The notes below the pieces were generated by a model. The model was not told the origin of the DNA, searched no databases, and saw only the letters and a list, made by a program, of their open reading frames with translations. A DNA stretch of 64,000 nucleotides. It comes from Candidatus Leptofilum proximum (lineage in GTDB: Bacteria > Chloroflexota > Anaerolineae > Promineifilales > Promineifilaceae). A program made the position numbers and the translations under genes. Positions within the stretch are counted from its first letter, which is position 1; every line of letters starts with the position of its first letter. The DNA is taken from NCBI GenBank assembly GCA_016710325.1, contig JADJXK010000002.1, positions 2,108,001 to 2,172,000 of the forward strand. The letters run 5' to 3'. This document shows, piece after piece, positions 41,038 through 49,859 of this stretch.

Positions 41038-42336
41038 ATGATTAACAAACCGTTCCTCCATTTGACAGCCTTATCGCTTGCATTGCTTCTGCTGGGCGCA
41101 GCTTGCCGCAGCTCCGTTAATGAAGGCAGTGCACCTTTACCGTCGGCCGTTGCTCCAAACAACTCGTCCCTGGCCACAGAAACGCCGACCTCAACAGCAA
41201 ATAGCAGTGACACCAGCTCCGCAGCGACTGCCGAAGATCCAATCCCACCAACCGTTGGCTCGTTGACGCCCCAAGACACCAACGAACGTATTCCGCCCGG
41301 TGCGCAAAATGAATTCAGCACCGATTTTACGATTCACAGCATTCTTTACAGCGAAATCCTTTCTGGTGGCCCGCCCAAAGATGGCATACCGGCCATTGAT
41401 AACCCGCAATTTGTACCGATTAGCGAGGCCAATGAATGGCTTGGCGAACTGGAACCCGTGATCGTCTTTCAGGAAGGGGATGATACGCGCATTTACCCAG
41501 TCCAAATTCTGATGTGGCACGAAATTGTCAACGACGTGGTTGCCAATCGTCCTATTGTCGTCACCTTTTGCCCATTGTGCAACACAGCCATTGTGTTCGA
41601 CGCCACTGTGAACGGTCGTCCGCTTGATTTTGGCACAACCGGCCGCCTGCGCTTTAGCAACCTGTTGATGTACGATCGGCAAACAGAAACCTGGTGGCAG
41701 CAGGCCAATGGGGAAGCTGTTGTTGGCGAGCTTACCGGAAGCCAGCTTACATTTTTGCCAGCAAATATTGTGAGCTGGGCCGAAGCGCGGGAAAAATTTC
41801 CCCAGGCCCAGGTGCTTTCCCGCGAAACCGGATTTCCGCGAAATTACGGCCGTAATCCCTACGTGGGCTACGACAACATCCACAGCTCTCCCTTCCTCTT
41901 TGACGGCCAAACGCCAGAGCAACTACCAGCTATGGCCCGCGTCACCACCGTAGAACTGAATGGTGAAGCGGTGGCTTACCCCAACGCCGTGTTGCAGGAA
42001 ATCGGCGTGGTCAATGACACGGTGGGTGGGGTAGATATTGCCATCTTCTGGCAACCAGGTTTAGCTTCCGCGCTGGACAGCAGCGAATTAGCGATTGGCG
42101 CTGACGTAGGAGCTAATGGCGTATTTGAGCGGCAACTCAACGGGCAAACGCTCAGCTTTAGCCTGGTCGATGGTCAAATTATCGACGAACAGACCAACAG
42201 CACCTGGAACATCTTTGGCGAAGCGATAACCGGCGAGTTGGCAGGCGAAACGCTAACGGCCGTTGTTAAAATAGATCACTTCTGGTTTTCGTGGGCAGCA
42301 TTTCGTCCAGACACACGAATTTACCAACAACCGTAA
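41038..42336 (+). CDS. DUF3179 lipoprotein
   Basis: A 432-aa secreted lipoprotein (LALLLLGAACRS lipobox, Cys about 23) followed by a Ser/Thr-rich linker, then the DUF3179 domain: PKDGIPAIDNPQFV, GDDTRIYPVQILMWHEIVND, PIVVTFCPLCNTAIVFD (CxxC), RLRFSNLLMYDRQTETWWQQ, VLSRETGFPRNYGRNPYVGYD. The function of this family is unknown; the CPLC motif and Trp-rich parts suggest metal or redox chemistry. GGGAGG precedes the ATG. Confidence 0.9.
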   Translation: MINKPFLHLTALSLALLLLGAACRSSVNEGSAPLPSAVAPNNSSLATETPTSTANSSDTSSAATAEDPIPPTVGSLTPQDTNERIPPGAQNEFSTDFTIHSILYSEILSGGPPKDGIPAIDNPQFVPISEANEWLGELEPVIVFQEGDDTRIYPVQILMWHEIVNDVVANRPIVVTFCPLCNTAIVFDATVNGRPLDFGTTGRLRFSNLLMYDRQTETWWQQANGEAVVGELTGSQLTFLPANIVSWAEAREKFPQAQVLSRETGFPRNYGRNPYVGYDNIHSSPFLFDGQTPEQLPAMARVTTVELNGEAVAYPNAVLQEIGVVNDTVGGVDIAIFWQPGLASALDSSELAIGADVGANGVFERQLNGQTLSFSLVDGQIIDEQTNSTWNIFGEAITGELAGETLTAVVKIDHFWFSWAAFRPDTRIYQQP

Positions 42337-42354
42337 GGCACCTTGGCCCCAGCG

Positions 42355-42816
42355 GCTCCGGCCATTTTGTGAAAATGGTGCGCTCCTGGCTGCTAGACTT
42401 AACCGCCAATTCTTGGCCGAAGACCAGAACCTGAGCGACAGTCGCGGCTGGGTGGCCGACAGTATCGACCACGTGCAAATTACGGTGGCGGAAGCGGTAG
42501 ACGTGGGCCATCGTGCCGGATATTATGACCAGGCGGGCGGTACGGCCGTCATCCACCACCCAAACTGCCAGCCAAACCGTTCGCGCCCAGTACGAAGGGT
42601 ACTGCGCCGCCGAAGGTGTGGCCGACAATTCCGCCACGCCCCCCTATGCCGCGCTGGAACTTCATATTGATAACTGGCGCTGTGCATTCAGCCGCACGAA
42701 GGGTTTCACCAGCGCTTTGAGGTCAAAGTCCCCAGGCAGCAAGGGACCGGTTGAGGTGGATGAATTGTTGCAGCGGAACGGCCGTCTCTGGCGTTACGGT
42801 CGCCTGGATGCATAAA
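42355..42816 (+). pseudogene. zwf: Glucose-6-phosphate dehydrogenase remnant
   Basis: Pieces of Zwf are readable in two frames. First comes DSIDHVQITVAEAVDVGHRA with GYYDQAGG (the G6PDH central motif). Then, after a frameshift near 42555, TVRAQYEGYCAAEGVADNSA with YAALELHIDNWRC follows. A final fragment (VDELLQRNGRLWRYGRLDA) resembles the end of 6-phosphogluconate-pathway proteins. The N-terminal catalytic half and several hundred residues are missing. Clear decay product of the oxidative pentose phosphate pathway gene; another copy may exist elsewhere. Confidence 0.7.
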
Positions 42817-42828
42817 AAGGATAGTGAA

Positions 42829-43587
42829 ATGCCATTTCCCTTCTACGTAGACCCAATTCCCGCGCTGACCACCGCCCAGATGATCGAGGTGGACCGGGCG
42901 ATGATCGAAGAGTACCACATCGACCTGATCCAGATGATGGAAAATGCCGGGCGCAACCTGGCCCACCTGGCGCGGGAACGGTTTCTAGCGGGTGATCCCC
43001 GCGGCCGAAACGTGGTGGTGCTGGCCGGAACCGGAGGAAACGGCGGCGGTGCGTTGGTGTGTGCCCGGCGGCTGCATAACTATGGCGCGGCTGTACAGGT
43101 TGTCATTACCCGGCCCGATGCGGATTTTACGGCCGTTCCCGGCCATCAGCTGGCAATCGTGCGAAAAATAGGCCTTCCGGTGACACTGGCAGAGGATTTT
43201 TCGCCGGAAGGTGAAACGGCCGATCTCATTATCGACGGCCTCATTGGCTACAGCTTGCAGGGCAGTCCACGCGGGACAGCGGCCGATCTGATCCGCTGGG
43301 CCAACCAGCACGCTGCGCCGGTTCTGGCCCTGGACGCACCCTCTGGCCTCGATGCGGCCACGGGCACGGTGTACGATCCGGCCATTCGGGCCGCCGCCAC
43401 CATGACGCTGGCCCTGCCGAAAGTGGGGTTGTTGGGGGAAACGGCCGAACGGAGCGGGGCCATCACCCACGTTGGCGAACTGTACCTGGCCGACATCAGC
43501 GTGCCGCCGGAACTGTATGCCAGCCCGGCGCTACAGCTTGCCGTCGGCCCCCTGTTTGCCCACAGCGACATTGTGCGTCTGAGCTGA
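42829..43587 (+). CDS. nnrE: NAD(P)H-hydrate epimerase
   Basis: A 252-aa YjeF N-terminal-type protein that epimerises damaged NAD(P)H hydrates. Motifs: ALTTAQMIEVDRAMIEEYHID, MMENAGRNLA, NVVVLAGTGGNGGGALVCARRL, ADLIIDGLIGYSLQG, PVLALDAPSGLDAATG and MTLALPKVGL. The C-terminal ADP-dependent dehydratase domain is absent, so this is the stand-alone form. ATG 42829 is chosen; the open frame upstream belongs to the zwf remnant. It follows the zwf remnant, both touching NADPH metabolism. Confidence 0.9.
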   Translation: MPFPFYVDPIPALTTAQMIEVDRAMIEEYHIDLIQMMENAGRNLAHLARERFLAGDPRGRNVVVLAGTGGNGGGALVCARRLHNYGAAVQVVITRPDADFTAVPGHQLAIVRKIGLPVTLAEDFSPEGETADLIIDGLIGYSLQGSPRGTAADLIRWANQHAAPVLALDAPSGLDAATGTVYDPAIRAAATMTLALPKVGLLGETAERSGAITHVGELYLADISVPPELYASPALQLAVGPLFAHSDIVRLS

Positions 43588-43605
43588 CCAGCCAAAGCGT
43601 ATATT

Positions 43606-43908
43606 ATGAAAAGAAACCTGGTTCGCCGCACTTATCTGACTTGCCCCTTCTGTAGCTTTCGCGAACAGCTGGATATTCCGGCCGATTTTTGCCTCATTTT
43701 CCATCGTTGTGTCAGCTGTAACATGCCCATCAAGCCAGCAGCTGGCGATTGCTGTATCTTCTGCATGGATTGGCGCGAAGCGGTCCGTGAAAGCGTCCCA
43801 TCGTCGGGGCCATTGGGTGCGCCCCAATCTACAACAAGAATCTTAAAAGCCATAGTCAATGTTTACCTGGTGCTGAAGCAAATTTCTTTTGACGGTTGGC
43901 TCATGTGA
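43606..43908 (+). CDS. Small Cys-rich zinc protein (GDCC motif)
   Basis: A 100-aa protein with LTCPFCSFREQLDIP, then FHRCVSCNMPIKP and AAGDCCIFCMDW. The last resembles the GDCCVFCSYG motif of small zinc-binding proteins. Eight cysteines in CxxC pairs point to two zinc sites. The C-terminal 20 residues coincide with the first arm of a twin-hairpin repeat and are probably not native. Function unknown. Confidence 0.62.
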   Translation: MKRNLVRRTYLTCPFCSFREQLDIPADFCLIFHRCVSCNMPIKPAAGDCCIFCMDWREAVRESVPSSGPLGAPQSTTRILKAIVNVYLVLKQISFDGWLM

Positions 43909-43976
43909 GAATTTGCTTCAGCTTAAGTGTTTCGCCACTGTCTCAATATCCGACAAAAGATCTTTGGCGAAACACT
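43872..43976 (+). repeat. Twin-hairpin element, copy 2
   Basis: Stem 1 GCTGAAGCAAATT / AATTTGCTTCAGC (13 bp), linker TTA, stem 2 AGTGTTTCGCCA / TGGCGAAACACT (12 bp). Shares CTTAAGTGTTT at the junction and AAACACTAGT at the end with copy 1 (21738-21851), while the arms differ in compensating pairs. Confidence 0.75.
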
Positions 43977-44014
43977 AGTTTGCTAACAGGCTAACTGCGC
44001 TGTTTAGCCTATTA

Positions 44015-44051
44015 GGGTCCCTTGTCCTAACGAATTTGGGACAAGTGACCC
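44015..44051 (+). terminator. Hairpin downstream of twin element
   Basis: GGGTCCCTTGTCC pairs with GGACAAGTGACCC (one mismatch). No T-run. It follows another short stem (GGCTAA..TTAGCC, 43989-44009). Possible transcription end or processing site before the DoxX gene. Confidence 0.45.
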
Positions 44052-44138
44052 TTCGCTTAGCAGCGTCGTCAGAGTATCCTTTCACTATCAAACATAAACA
44101 GAACTCTGCGGAGTTTTTCAGAAAGGAGAGTAAACAAA

Positions 44139-44738
44139 ATGCAACAGATTATGACTCGCAAAGGGGAAGTTATTGAAGATGCCCCGTTCATGCGTACGTT
44201 GTTTAATGATCGTCGTTTTTCGGTGTTGTGGTTAGTCTTACGGGTCTGGCTCGGTTACAAATGGCTCGACTCCGGATTGGGCAAGATTGGGAACCCGGCT
44301 TGGGTACAGACGGGTGAAGCGCTGAAAGGGTTTTGGTCCGGCATTGTGGTTGTACCTGAAAGCGGCCGTCCCGCTATTGCCTTTGACTGGTATCGCAGCT
44401 TTATCCAAATGATGTTGGATGCGGAAGCCTACACCTGGTTTGCCAAACTGGTAGCTTATGGCGAACTGCTCATTGGTATCGCTCTGATTTTGGGTATCTT
44501 CACCGGCGTTGCCGCTTTCTTCGGTGGTTTCATGAACTGGAACTTTATGATGGCCGGTTCTGCCAGCAGCAATCCAATGCTCTTTGTTGTCGCTATCGGC
44601 CTTATTCTAGCCTGGAAGATTGCCGGTTACCTTGGGGTGGATTACTTCTTACTCCCGGTACTGGGAACACCCTGGAGCCAAAAACAGGCCCCAGCAGAAA
44701 GGGTCCCTGAATCCGTCCTGGCGCCAGCTGGCGACTGA
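44139..44738 (+). CDS. DoxX-family membrane protein
   Basis: A 199-aa protein with four transmembrane helices: VLWLVLRVWLGYKWLDSGLG (the typical first DoxX helix), FAKLVAYGELLIGIALILGI, VAAFFGGFMNWNFMMAG and LFVVAIGLILAWKIAGYLG. DoxX/DoxD proteins are linked to quinone or thiosulfate oxidation and oxidative stress; specific substrate unknown. AAAGGAGAG lies upstream and a strong terminator follows. Confidence 0.88.
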   Translation: MQQIMTRKGEVIEDAPFMRTLFNDRRFSVLWLVLRVWLGYKWLDSGLGKIGNPAWVQTGEALKGFWSGIVVVPESGRPAIAFDWYRSFIQMMLDAEAYTWFAKLVAYGELLIGIALILGIFTGVAAFFGGFMNWNFMMAGSASSNPMLFVVAIGLILAWKIAGYLGVDYFLLPVLGTPWSQKQAPAERVPESVLAPAGD

Positions 44739-44767
44739 GTGACTTTAGAAGAATAGAGAGAACGATG

Positions 44768-44800
44768 AACAGGGCGGTGACTTAGTCATCGCCCTGTTTT
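44768..44800 (+). terminator. Intrinsic terminator after DoxX gene
   Basis: AACAGGGCGGTGAC / GTCATCGCCCTGTT (14-bp stem with a G-U-type mismatch) followed by TTTT. Confidence 0.88.
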
Positions 44801-44864
44801 GGCGTTTCGGGCATTTGGCACTATAGTCGATAGTTGTTCTGATTACGGGAAGTATTTTTTGATC

Positions 44865-45446
44865 ATGGAAACACGATCTGTTCGTTCAAGACCCAATCCA
44901 TCACAAGACACTATTCGCACCAAAACGATCTGGACGGCGGTAGGGGCAGCGATTGTCGCGTTTGGGGTTTTGGTTGTTTTGATTTTGCGAAAACCAGCTC
45001 CTATTCCAGGGCTTCAGCTGTACGGCCGTCAGCTGCGTGGCCACCACAATAATGTTACCATCGAGACGGGAGACCTGCCCCCTGTCGGCGGGGTGCACCA
45101 CGATACCTGGCAAAACTGTGGCATCTACAACGAACCCGTGGAGCCGGAGAATGCCATTCATTCCATGGAGCATGGCGCCGTGTGGATTACCTACCAGGCC
45201 GATTTGCCCCTTGCCCAAATTGAGCAGCTGCAACACCGCGTACGGGATGAGCAGTATTTATTGCTCAGCCCTTTTCCGGAGCAGCGCAGTCCGGTGGTGT
45301 TAACAGCCTGGGCTGTGCAGTTGGAAGTCGAATCTGCCGCCGACGAACGGGTTGAGTTGTTTATCCGGCGGTACCGTCTGGGACCTACCACGCCAGAGCG
45401 TGGCAACGCGTGTGGCAGCGGCGGCGTCGGCAGCCCCATTCCCTAA
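44865..45446 (+). CDS. DUF3105 membrane-anchored protein
   Basis: A 193-aa protein; ATG 44865 (METRSVRSR) is used. One transmembrane helix (TAVGAAIVAFGVLVVLIL, about 24-41), then an outside domain with the DUF3105 signature HHDTWQNCGIYNEPVEPENAIHSMEHGAVWITY. This His/Cys-rich pattern probably binds metal. Family function unknown. Ends 4 nt before the kinase gene, so probably one transcript with the two-component pair, and a candidate sensory partner. Confidence 0.88.
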   Translation: METRSVRSRPNPSQDTIRTKTIWTAVGAAIVAFGVLVVLILRKPAPIPGLQLYGRQLRGHHNNVTIETGDLPPVGGVHHDTWQNCGIYNEPVEPENAIHSMEHGAVWITYQADLPLAQIEQLQHRVRDEQYLLLSPFPEQRSPVVLTAWAVQLEVESAADERVELFIRRYRLGPTTPERGNACGSGGVGSPIP

Positions 45447-45450
45447 TTGC

Positions 45451-46872
45451 ATGATTACCGACATTCGAAGGTTTTTTAATCTGAACAATGAGATGGTCCT
45501 GTTTTTGTATGGACTGGTCTTTTTCATTCTGGGTCTGGCCATCAGCCTGCAATCGCGGCGCCACAGCCGCCTGGCACTGGCCCGCAGCCTGGGCTGGTTG
45601 GCAGTATTTGGTGTGACACACGGGCTCCACGCCTGGGGGCAGCTCTTTGTGCCGCTGCAGGCTACATACATGAATCATGCGGGGGTCTCGCTGCTGCAAA
45701 TTTTCCAGGTGCTGCTGCAGGGATTGTCGTTTGCCGCCCTGTTTCAGTTTGGGGCCGATTTGCTCCGGGACCGGTGGCCACGGCTGGTGTGGCTGCCGCT
45801 GGTGGTTACTGGAGGCTGGCTGCTCTGGCTGCTGGGACTGGGGTTGTTCACCAACGTTGGCGTCGGTTTGTGGCAGCAGCAGGCCAGCATTTGGGCCGGT
45901 TACCTCCTGGCTTTGCCCGGCGCGCTGCTCACGGCGTATGGGCTGCGCCACCAGGCGGAAAAGCAGATCAAGCCTCTCGATTTAACCCCCATTTACAGCA
46001 CGCTGCGTGTAGCCGGATTGGCCTTCGTGGCGTTTGCTGTTCTGGCCGGGCTGTTTGGCGCATACGCAGACTACTTTCCACCGAACTGGATTAATCAGAC
46101 GGTGCTCACTCGCTGGGTGGGGGTGCCGGAACCGATGTTTCGCTCTCTTACCGGGCTGGTCATCCTCATCTCTATCATCAGGGCGATGGAGGTGTTCGAT
46201 CTGGAAATTGACCAGATGATTGAGGAGATGGAGATTGCCCAGCGGGTGGCAGCCGAGCGGGACCATATCGGACGTGAATTACACGACGGCGCGATCCAAA
46301 TGGCGTATACCGCAGGCCTCATCGTCGAATCGGCCCGGCGCAAGCTGGCTGATGAGGATGTGGTGGCCCAGCGGCTGGACCGGGCCATGACGGCGCTGAA
46401 TGAAGCGATTGCCAGCCTGCGCGCTTACATGAGCGATTTGCGAACAGCGCCTACAACCGTTTCCCTGGCCGAGGGCTTGCAGCGCGAAACCAGCGATCCG
46501 CGCTTTACCACGTTGATGGACGTTTCGTTGCAGTGGGAGGTGCCGGAGACGGCCGTCTTCACTCCCATCCAGACCACCCACATCCTGGCCATCGTCGGTG
46601 AAGCACTCTCAAACGCAGCTCGCCATGCCCAGGCCAACCGGGTTGCTGTTAAGGCCGCAGAAAGTAACGGTACCTTCTATCTCGACGTGACTGACAACGG
46701 TATCGGTTTCAACTTCTCGGAGGACGAAAGCGGCTATGGCCTACGCAATATGCGTGATCGGGCTCGACTGCTGGGCGGTCAGTTGCTCATCGATTCCAGC
46801 CAGAACCAGGGTACACGCATCTTGCTCACAATGCCCAAAGAAACGACTGAAACCCATAAGGAAACAACATGA
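45451..46872 (+). CDS. NarL-type sensor histidine kinase, multi-pass membrane
   Basis: A 473-aa kinase. The N-terminal half has about seven hydrophobic helices (VLFLYGLVFFILGLAISLQ to SLTGLVILISIIRAMEVF), so the sensor is in the membrane. HisKA_3 phospho-acceptor His is in RDHIGRELHDGAIQMAYTAG. HATPase motifs: AIVGEALSNAARHA, LDVTDNGIGF and YGLRNMRDRARLLGG. The gene overlaps the response regulator by 4 nt (ATGA). ATG 45451 is chosen. Confidence 0.9.
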   Translation: MITDIRRFFNLNNEMVLFLYGLVFFILGLAISLQSRRHSRLALARSLGWLAVFGVTHGLHAWGQLFVPLQATYMNHAGVSLLQIFQVLLQGLSFAALFQFGADLLRDRWPRLVWLPLVVTGGWLLWLLGLGLFTNVGVGLWQQQASIWAGYLLALPGALLTAYGLRHQAEKQIKPLDLTPIYSTLRVAGLAFVAFAVLAGLFGAYADYFPPNWINQTVLTRWVGVPEPMFRSLTGLVILISIIRAMEVFDLEIDQMIEEMEIAQRVAAERDHIGRELHDGAIQMAYTAGLIVESARRKLADEDVVAQRLDRAMTALNEAIASLRAYMSDLRTAPTTVSLAEGLQRETSDPRFTTLMDVSLQWEVPETAVFTPIQTTHILAIVGEALSNAARHAQANRVAVKAAESNGTFYLDVTDNGIGFNFSEDESGYGLRNMRDRARLLGGQLLIDSSQNQGTRILLTMPKETTETHKETT

Positions 46873-47540
46873 AACAAAAGGTCAACGTCATTTTGGTTGA
46901 TGATCATGAAGTGGTGCGGTTGGGACTGCGCACGCTGTTAGAAGATATACCCTGGGTGACCGTGGTGGCCGAGGCAGGAACGGCCGTTGATGCCCTCCGC
47001 GTCACCCGACAACACCACCCCGACGTCGTGGTGATGGACATTCGTATGCCCGGCGAGAGCGGCATCGAGGCCTGCCGCCAGATTACCGGCCAATTTTCCG
47101 ACGTGCGCGTGATCATGCTCACATCCTTCACCGACGACGATCTCATCTTCAAAGCCCTGCAAGCAGGGGCCTCTGGATACGTACTCAAACAAGTGGGCAA
47201 CAAGCCGCTAATTGATGCTCTGGACGCCGTACGACAGGGACAGGCGCTGCTAGATCCCACCATCACACAGCGGGTGATCGACCGTGTGCGTCAAGGCGAA
47301 CAGGATCGGCAGGCGGCCGTTTTCCGTGATCTGTCTGAGCGAGAAATGGAGGTTCTGGCCGAGGTGGCCACAGGCAAGTCAAACGGTGAGATAGCCGAGG
47401 TGTTGGGATTATCTGAAAAGACGGTGCGCAACCATGTCAGTTCGATTTTATCCAAGTTGGGCCTGAGCAATCGTATAGAAGCGGCTACCTTTGCTGTGCG
47501 TCACGACATTGAACACCATTTGCCGGGAAAGCCCGTCTAG
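46869..47540 (+). CDS. NarL/FixJ-family response regulator
   Basis: A 223-aa regulator. The receiver (1-120) has ILVDDHEVVRLGLRTLL and phospho-acceptor Asp in VVVMDIRMPGESGIEAC. A LuxR-type HTH (about 150-215: LSEREMEVLAEVATGKSNGE, LGLSEKTVRNHVSSILSKLG) completes it. Coupled to the kinase gene by a 4-nt overlap. Target genes unknown; DUF3105 and DoxX neighbours are candidates. Confidence 0.93.
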   Translation: MKQKVNVILVDDHEVVRLGLRTLLEDIPWVTVVAEAGTAVDALRVTRQHHPDVVVMDIRMPGESGIEACRQITGQFSDVRVIMLTSFTDDDLIFKALQAGASGYVLKQVGNKPLIDALDAVRQGQALLDPTITQRVIDRVRQGEQDRQAAVFRDLSEREMEVLAEVATGKSNGEIAEVLGLSEKTVRNHVSSILSKLGLSNRIEAATFAVRHDIEHHLPGKPV

Positions 47541-47568
47541 AGATAGCTTCTTGTCTTTAGAGAATAGA

Positions 47569-47602
47569 GACGGCCGTTCCTCACTGAGAAACGGCCGTTT
47601 TT
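47569..47602 (+). terminator. Terminator formed by two ACGGCCGT palindromes
   Basis: ACGGCCGTTC pairs with GAAACGGCCGT across a short loop, followed by TTTTT. The stem uses two copies of the genome's iterated palindrome. The following 230 nt (to 47833) hold nothing I recognise. Confidence 0.75.
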
Positions 47603-47833
47603 CATACCTGTAACCGATCTACTCCTGTTGGTACAGTAGGCGGAAATGCCCACAAAGATATTATGACAAGTGTGTCGGACTGTTTCAGTATTGCGCCATG
47701 AGCGTAGCTTGAGGCGAACTTCTGAAGTGCACTGCCAGGATGTGCGGTACGATGGTTGTGGTAAAGGCGCCTTGCTTTGCGCATTTAGATGGGGAGTTTG
47801 GCAACGGGCGTTTCCCCAGCTGTGAATTAATCT

Positions 47834-49729
47834 TCAGTTTACAACGAGTGGCAGGAAAATATAGAACTCAGATGAGGTGGGCGGGCTTTCTGGGGTAGCT
47901 GTTACCTGGGGAAATGGTGTACTCGTTTTCGTTACAACGTCCGTAGCTGTGGCGGAGGGAATCGGTGATGATGTCCCTGTTGGCGAGCTTGTTGGCGTGG
48001 CCGCAGCTGTACTTGTTGGTGAGGGTGTTGGGCTTGGGGTGTTGGTTGGGGTAACCGTTGGTGTGGCTGTCGTGGAGGCAGCAGGCGTGCTCGTGGGCGT
48101 AGCTGAAGGTGTTTGCGTCATTGTACTGCTGGCGGTGGAGATCGCTGTTGCTGTAAAAGTTGCTGTATTTGTAGCGGTGCTGCTGGCAGTCAGCGTTGCC
48201 GACGGTGTAAAGGTTGGCGTATGAGTAGCAGTGGCGCTGGCTGTTGGTGTTGCCGTAGTCGAAGGTGTGGGGGTAGGTGTAGGAAATGGTGAAAGTGCGG
48301 CCATTGCATCCACAATGCCGCTGCCGCAAATTAAGGTTGTACAGCTGCTTCCAGGGGGAAACGGCCGTGCCGTATCCTGCAAAATCGCAACCGTTTCTGT
48401 CAAATTCAGCGTCGGGTCAAGAGAAACCATCAATGAAACCACGCCAGAAACGTGGGGGGCAGCCATGCTGGTACCCTGACTGTAGCTGTAGGAATCTGAA
48501 GCAGGTGTTGTCAGGCCTGAGTTTGAGGTGGAGAGCACCCCATTTTGCAGCACCGGTATATTTTCACCACCCGGCGCGCTGATTTTTACCACCGCGCCAT
48601 AATTGCTGTACAGCGCTTTATCCCCACCGCGATCCGTGGCCGCAACGGTGAGCACGCCATTGCAGTTGGCTGGTTGATAGGTTGAGGTGTTCAAGTTGCT
48701 GTCGGTGTTGCCCGCCGCTACTACAATGATGGTCCCTGTGCCGTTGATGGCATTGATGGCGTTCTGGTAAGTTTCGCTGCACACGCCAGGCCCGTTCAGG
48801 CTCACGTTTAAGACTTTGGCCGGGAACGGATTAGACGGAACGCCGCTTACCGCCAGGCCAGCTGCCCAACGCATCCCATCGGCAATGTCAGAGATAAAGC
48901 CGCCGCATTTGCCCACCACCCGCACCGGTACAATGGGCGAAACCCAGTTTATCCCGGCACCTCCGCCGCCGTTGTTGCCAATGGCCCCAACAGTTCCGGC
49001 CACGTGCGTGCCGTGCCAGGTGCTGTTTCTGGGAGCAGAACCGGGATAACATTCACTGCCGCTTGCCCAATCACCAGGATCATGGGGGTCGCTGTCACGG
49101 CCGTTGCCATCATTGGCCCACTCTACATCCGTCACAAAGTCGTACCCCCCAACCCAGCGCCCGGCCAGATCAGCATGATCGGTGATGCCGGTGTCGATCA
49201 CCGCAATCCTGACGCTGGCCGAACCGGTGGTGACGTCCCAGGCGGACGGGAGATTGATGCCGTTGGGCTCAAAGTAGTGCCATTGGTTGCCATACTGCGG
49301 GTCATTGGGTACCAGCGCCGGAAACATCAAGCGGTCCGGCTCGGCATAAGCTACCTCTGGCAAAGCGGCAAGTCGGGCAGCCATCGCCGAGACTTCGGCA
49401 ACCGGCCTGGAAGTGGGCAGGCGCAGCACGTGGGCATTGCCCGACATCCGGCGCAGGTAAGTCATTTCAGTGCCAGCGGCGTCACGAACCCTGGCCATCT
49501 GCTGCCAGCTGTCAGGCGCATACATGCTCAACCCATCGCTTTCATGATATTTGATGATCAGTTGTGCCGTGGGTGGTTCTGGCTGCGTGGAGATGAATTG
49601 GGCGGAAACGGCCGTAACCTCTCCCAATCCCGTTACAGGACGATGGACGAGGCCAGTCCCTGCTGCTAAAAGTAAAAGGAGCACCCCCAGAACACCCAAA
49701 GTCGACTGCCAGCTGCTGCCTGTTCTCAT
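47834..49729 (-). CDS. Secreted subtilisin-family serine protease with TP-rich tail
   Basis: A 631-aa protein. Signal peptide (VLGVLLLLLAAGTGLVH), an S8 propeptide (about 50-140), then the catalytic domain: Asp in IAVIDTGITDHADLAG, His in NSTWHGTHVAGTVGAI, Asn in VVAAGNTDSN and Ser in YSQGTSMAAPHVSG. A linker of about 140 residues made of TPT/SAT/TATP repeats (about 480-620) spaces it from the surface. It ends in FYIFLPLVVN, a short hydrophobic terminus. The active site is intact, so it is probably an active extracellular protease. Confidence 0.93.
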   Translation of the reverse strand: MRTGSSWQSTLGVLGVLLLLLAAGTGLVHRPVTGLGEVTAVSAQFISTQPEPPTAQLIIKYHESDGLSMYAPDSWQQMARVRDAAGTEMTYLRRMSGNAHVLRLPTSRPVAEVSAMAARLAALPEVAYAEPDRLMFPALVPNDPQYGNQWHYFEPNGINLPSAWDVTTGSASVRIAVIDTGITDHADLAGRWVGGYDFVTDVEWANDGNGRDSDPHDPGDWASGSECYPGSAPRNSTWHGTHVAGTVGAIGNNGGGGAGINWVSPIVPVRVVGKCGGFISDIADGMRWAAGLAVSGVPSNPFPAKVLNVSLNGPGVCSETYQNAINAINGTGTIIVVAAGNTDSNLNTSTYQPANCNGVLTVAATDRGGDKALYSNYGAVVKISAPGGENIPVLQNGVLSTSNSGLTTPASDSYSYSQGTSMAAPHVSGVVSLMVSLDPTLNLTETVAILQDTARPFPPGSSCTTLICGSGIVDAMAALSPFPTPTPTPSTTATPTASATATHTPTFTPSATLTASSTATNTATFTATAISTASSTMTQTPSATPTSTPAASTTATPTVTPTNTPSPTPSPTSTAAATPTSSPTGTSSPIPSATATDVVTKTSTPFPQVTATPESPPTSSEFYIFLPLVVN

Positions 49730-49785
49730 TGTTTGCTATGATTGCTCGCGGGCAAAGCTATAAAAGAATTATCAACTGATTAACC

Positions 49786-49822
49786 AACCAGCGCCCAGCC
49801 TGAGAACAACTGGGCGCTGGTT
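49786..49822 (-). terminator. Hairpin after giant surface protein gene
   Basis: Perfect 13-bp stem AACCAGCGCCCAG / CTGGGCGCTGGTT with an 11-nt loop, between the stop of the giant gene (49860) and the start of the subtilase gene. Confidence 0.78.
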
Positions 49823-49859
49823 TTCATATTAGGAACAGAAAACGACTTTCTGAATCCGC

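Noticed and set aside
47603..47833. Possible small RNA or gene between the response regulator and the subtilase
   Set aside because: No clear promoter, stem-loop with T-run, or coding signal beyond the terminator at 47569-47602.
47868..48329. Minus-strand ORF rich in Tyr/Asn/His over the subtilase tail
   Set aside because: It is the shifted frame of the TP-rich repeat linker.
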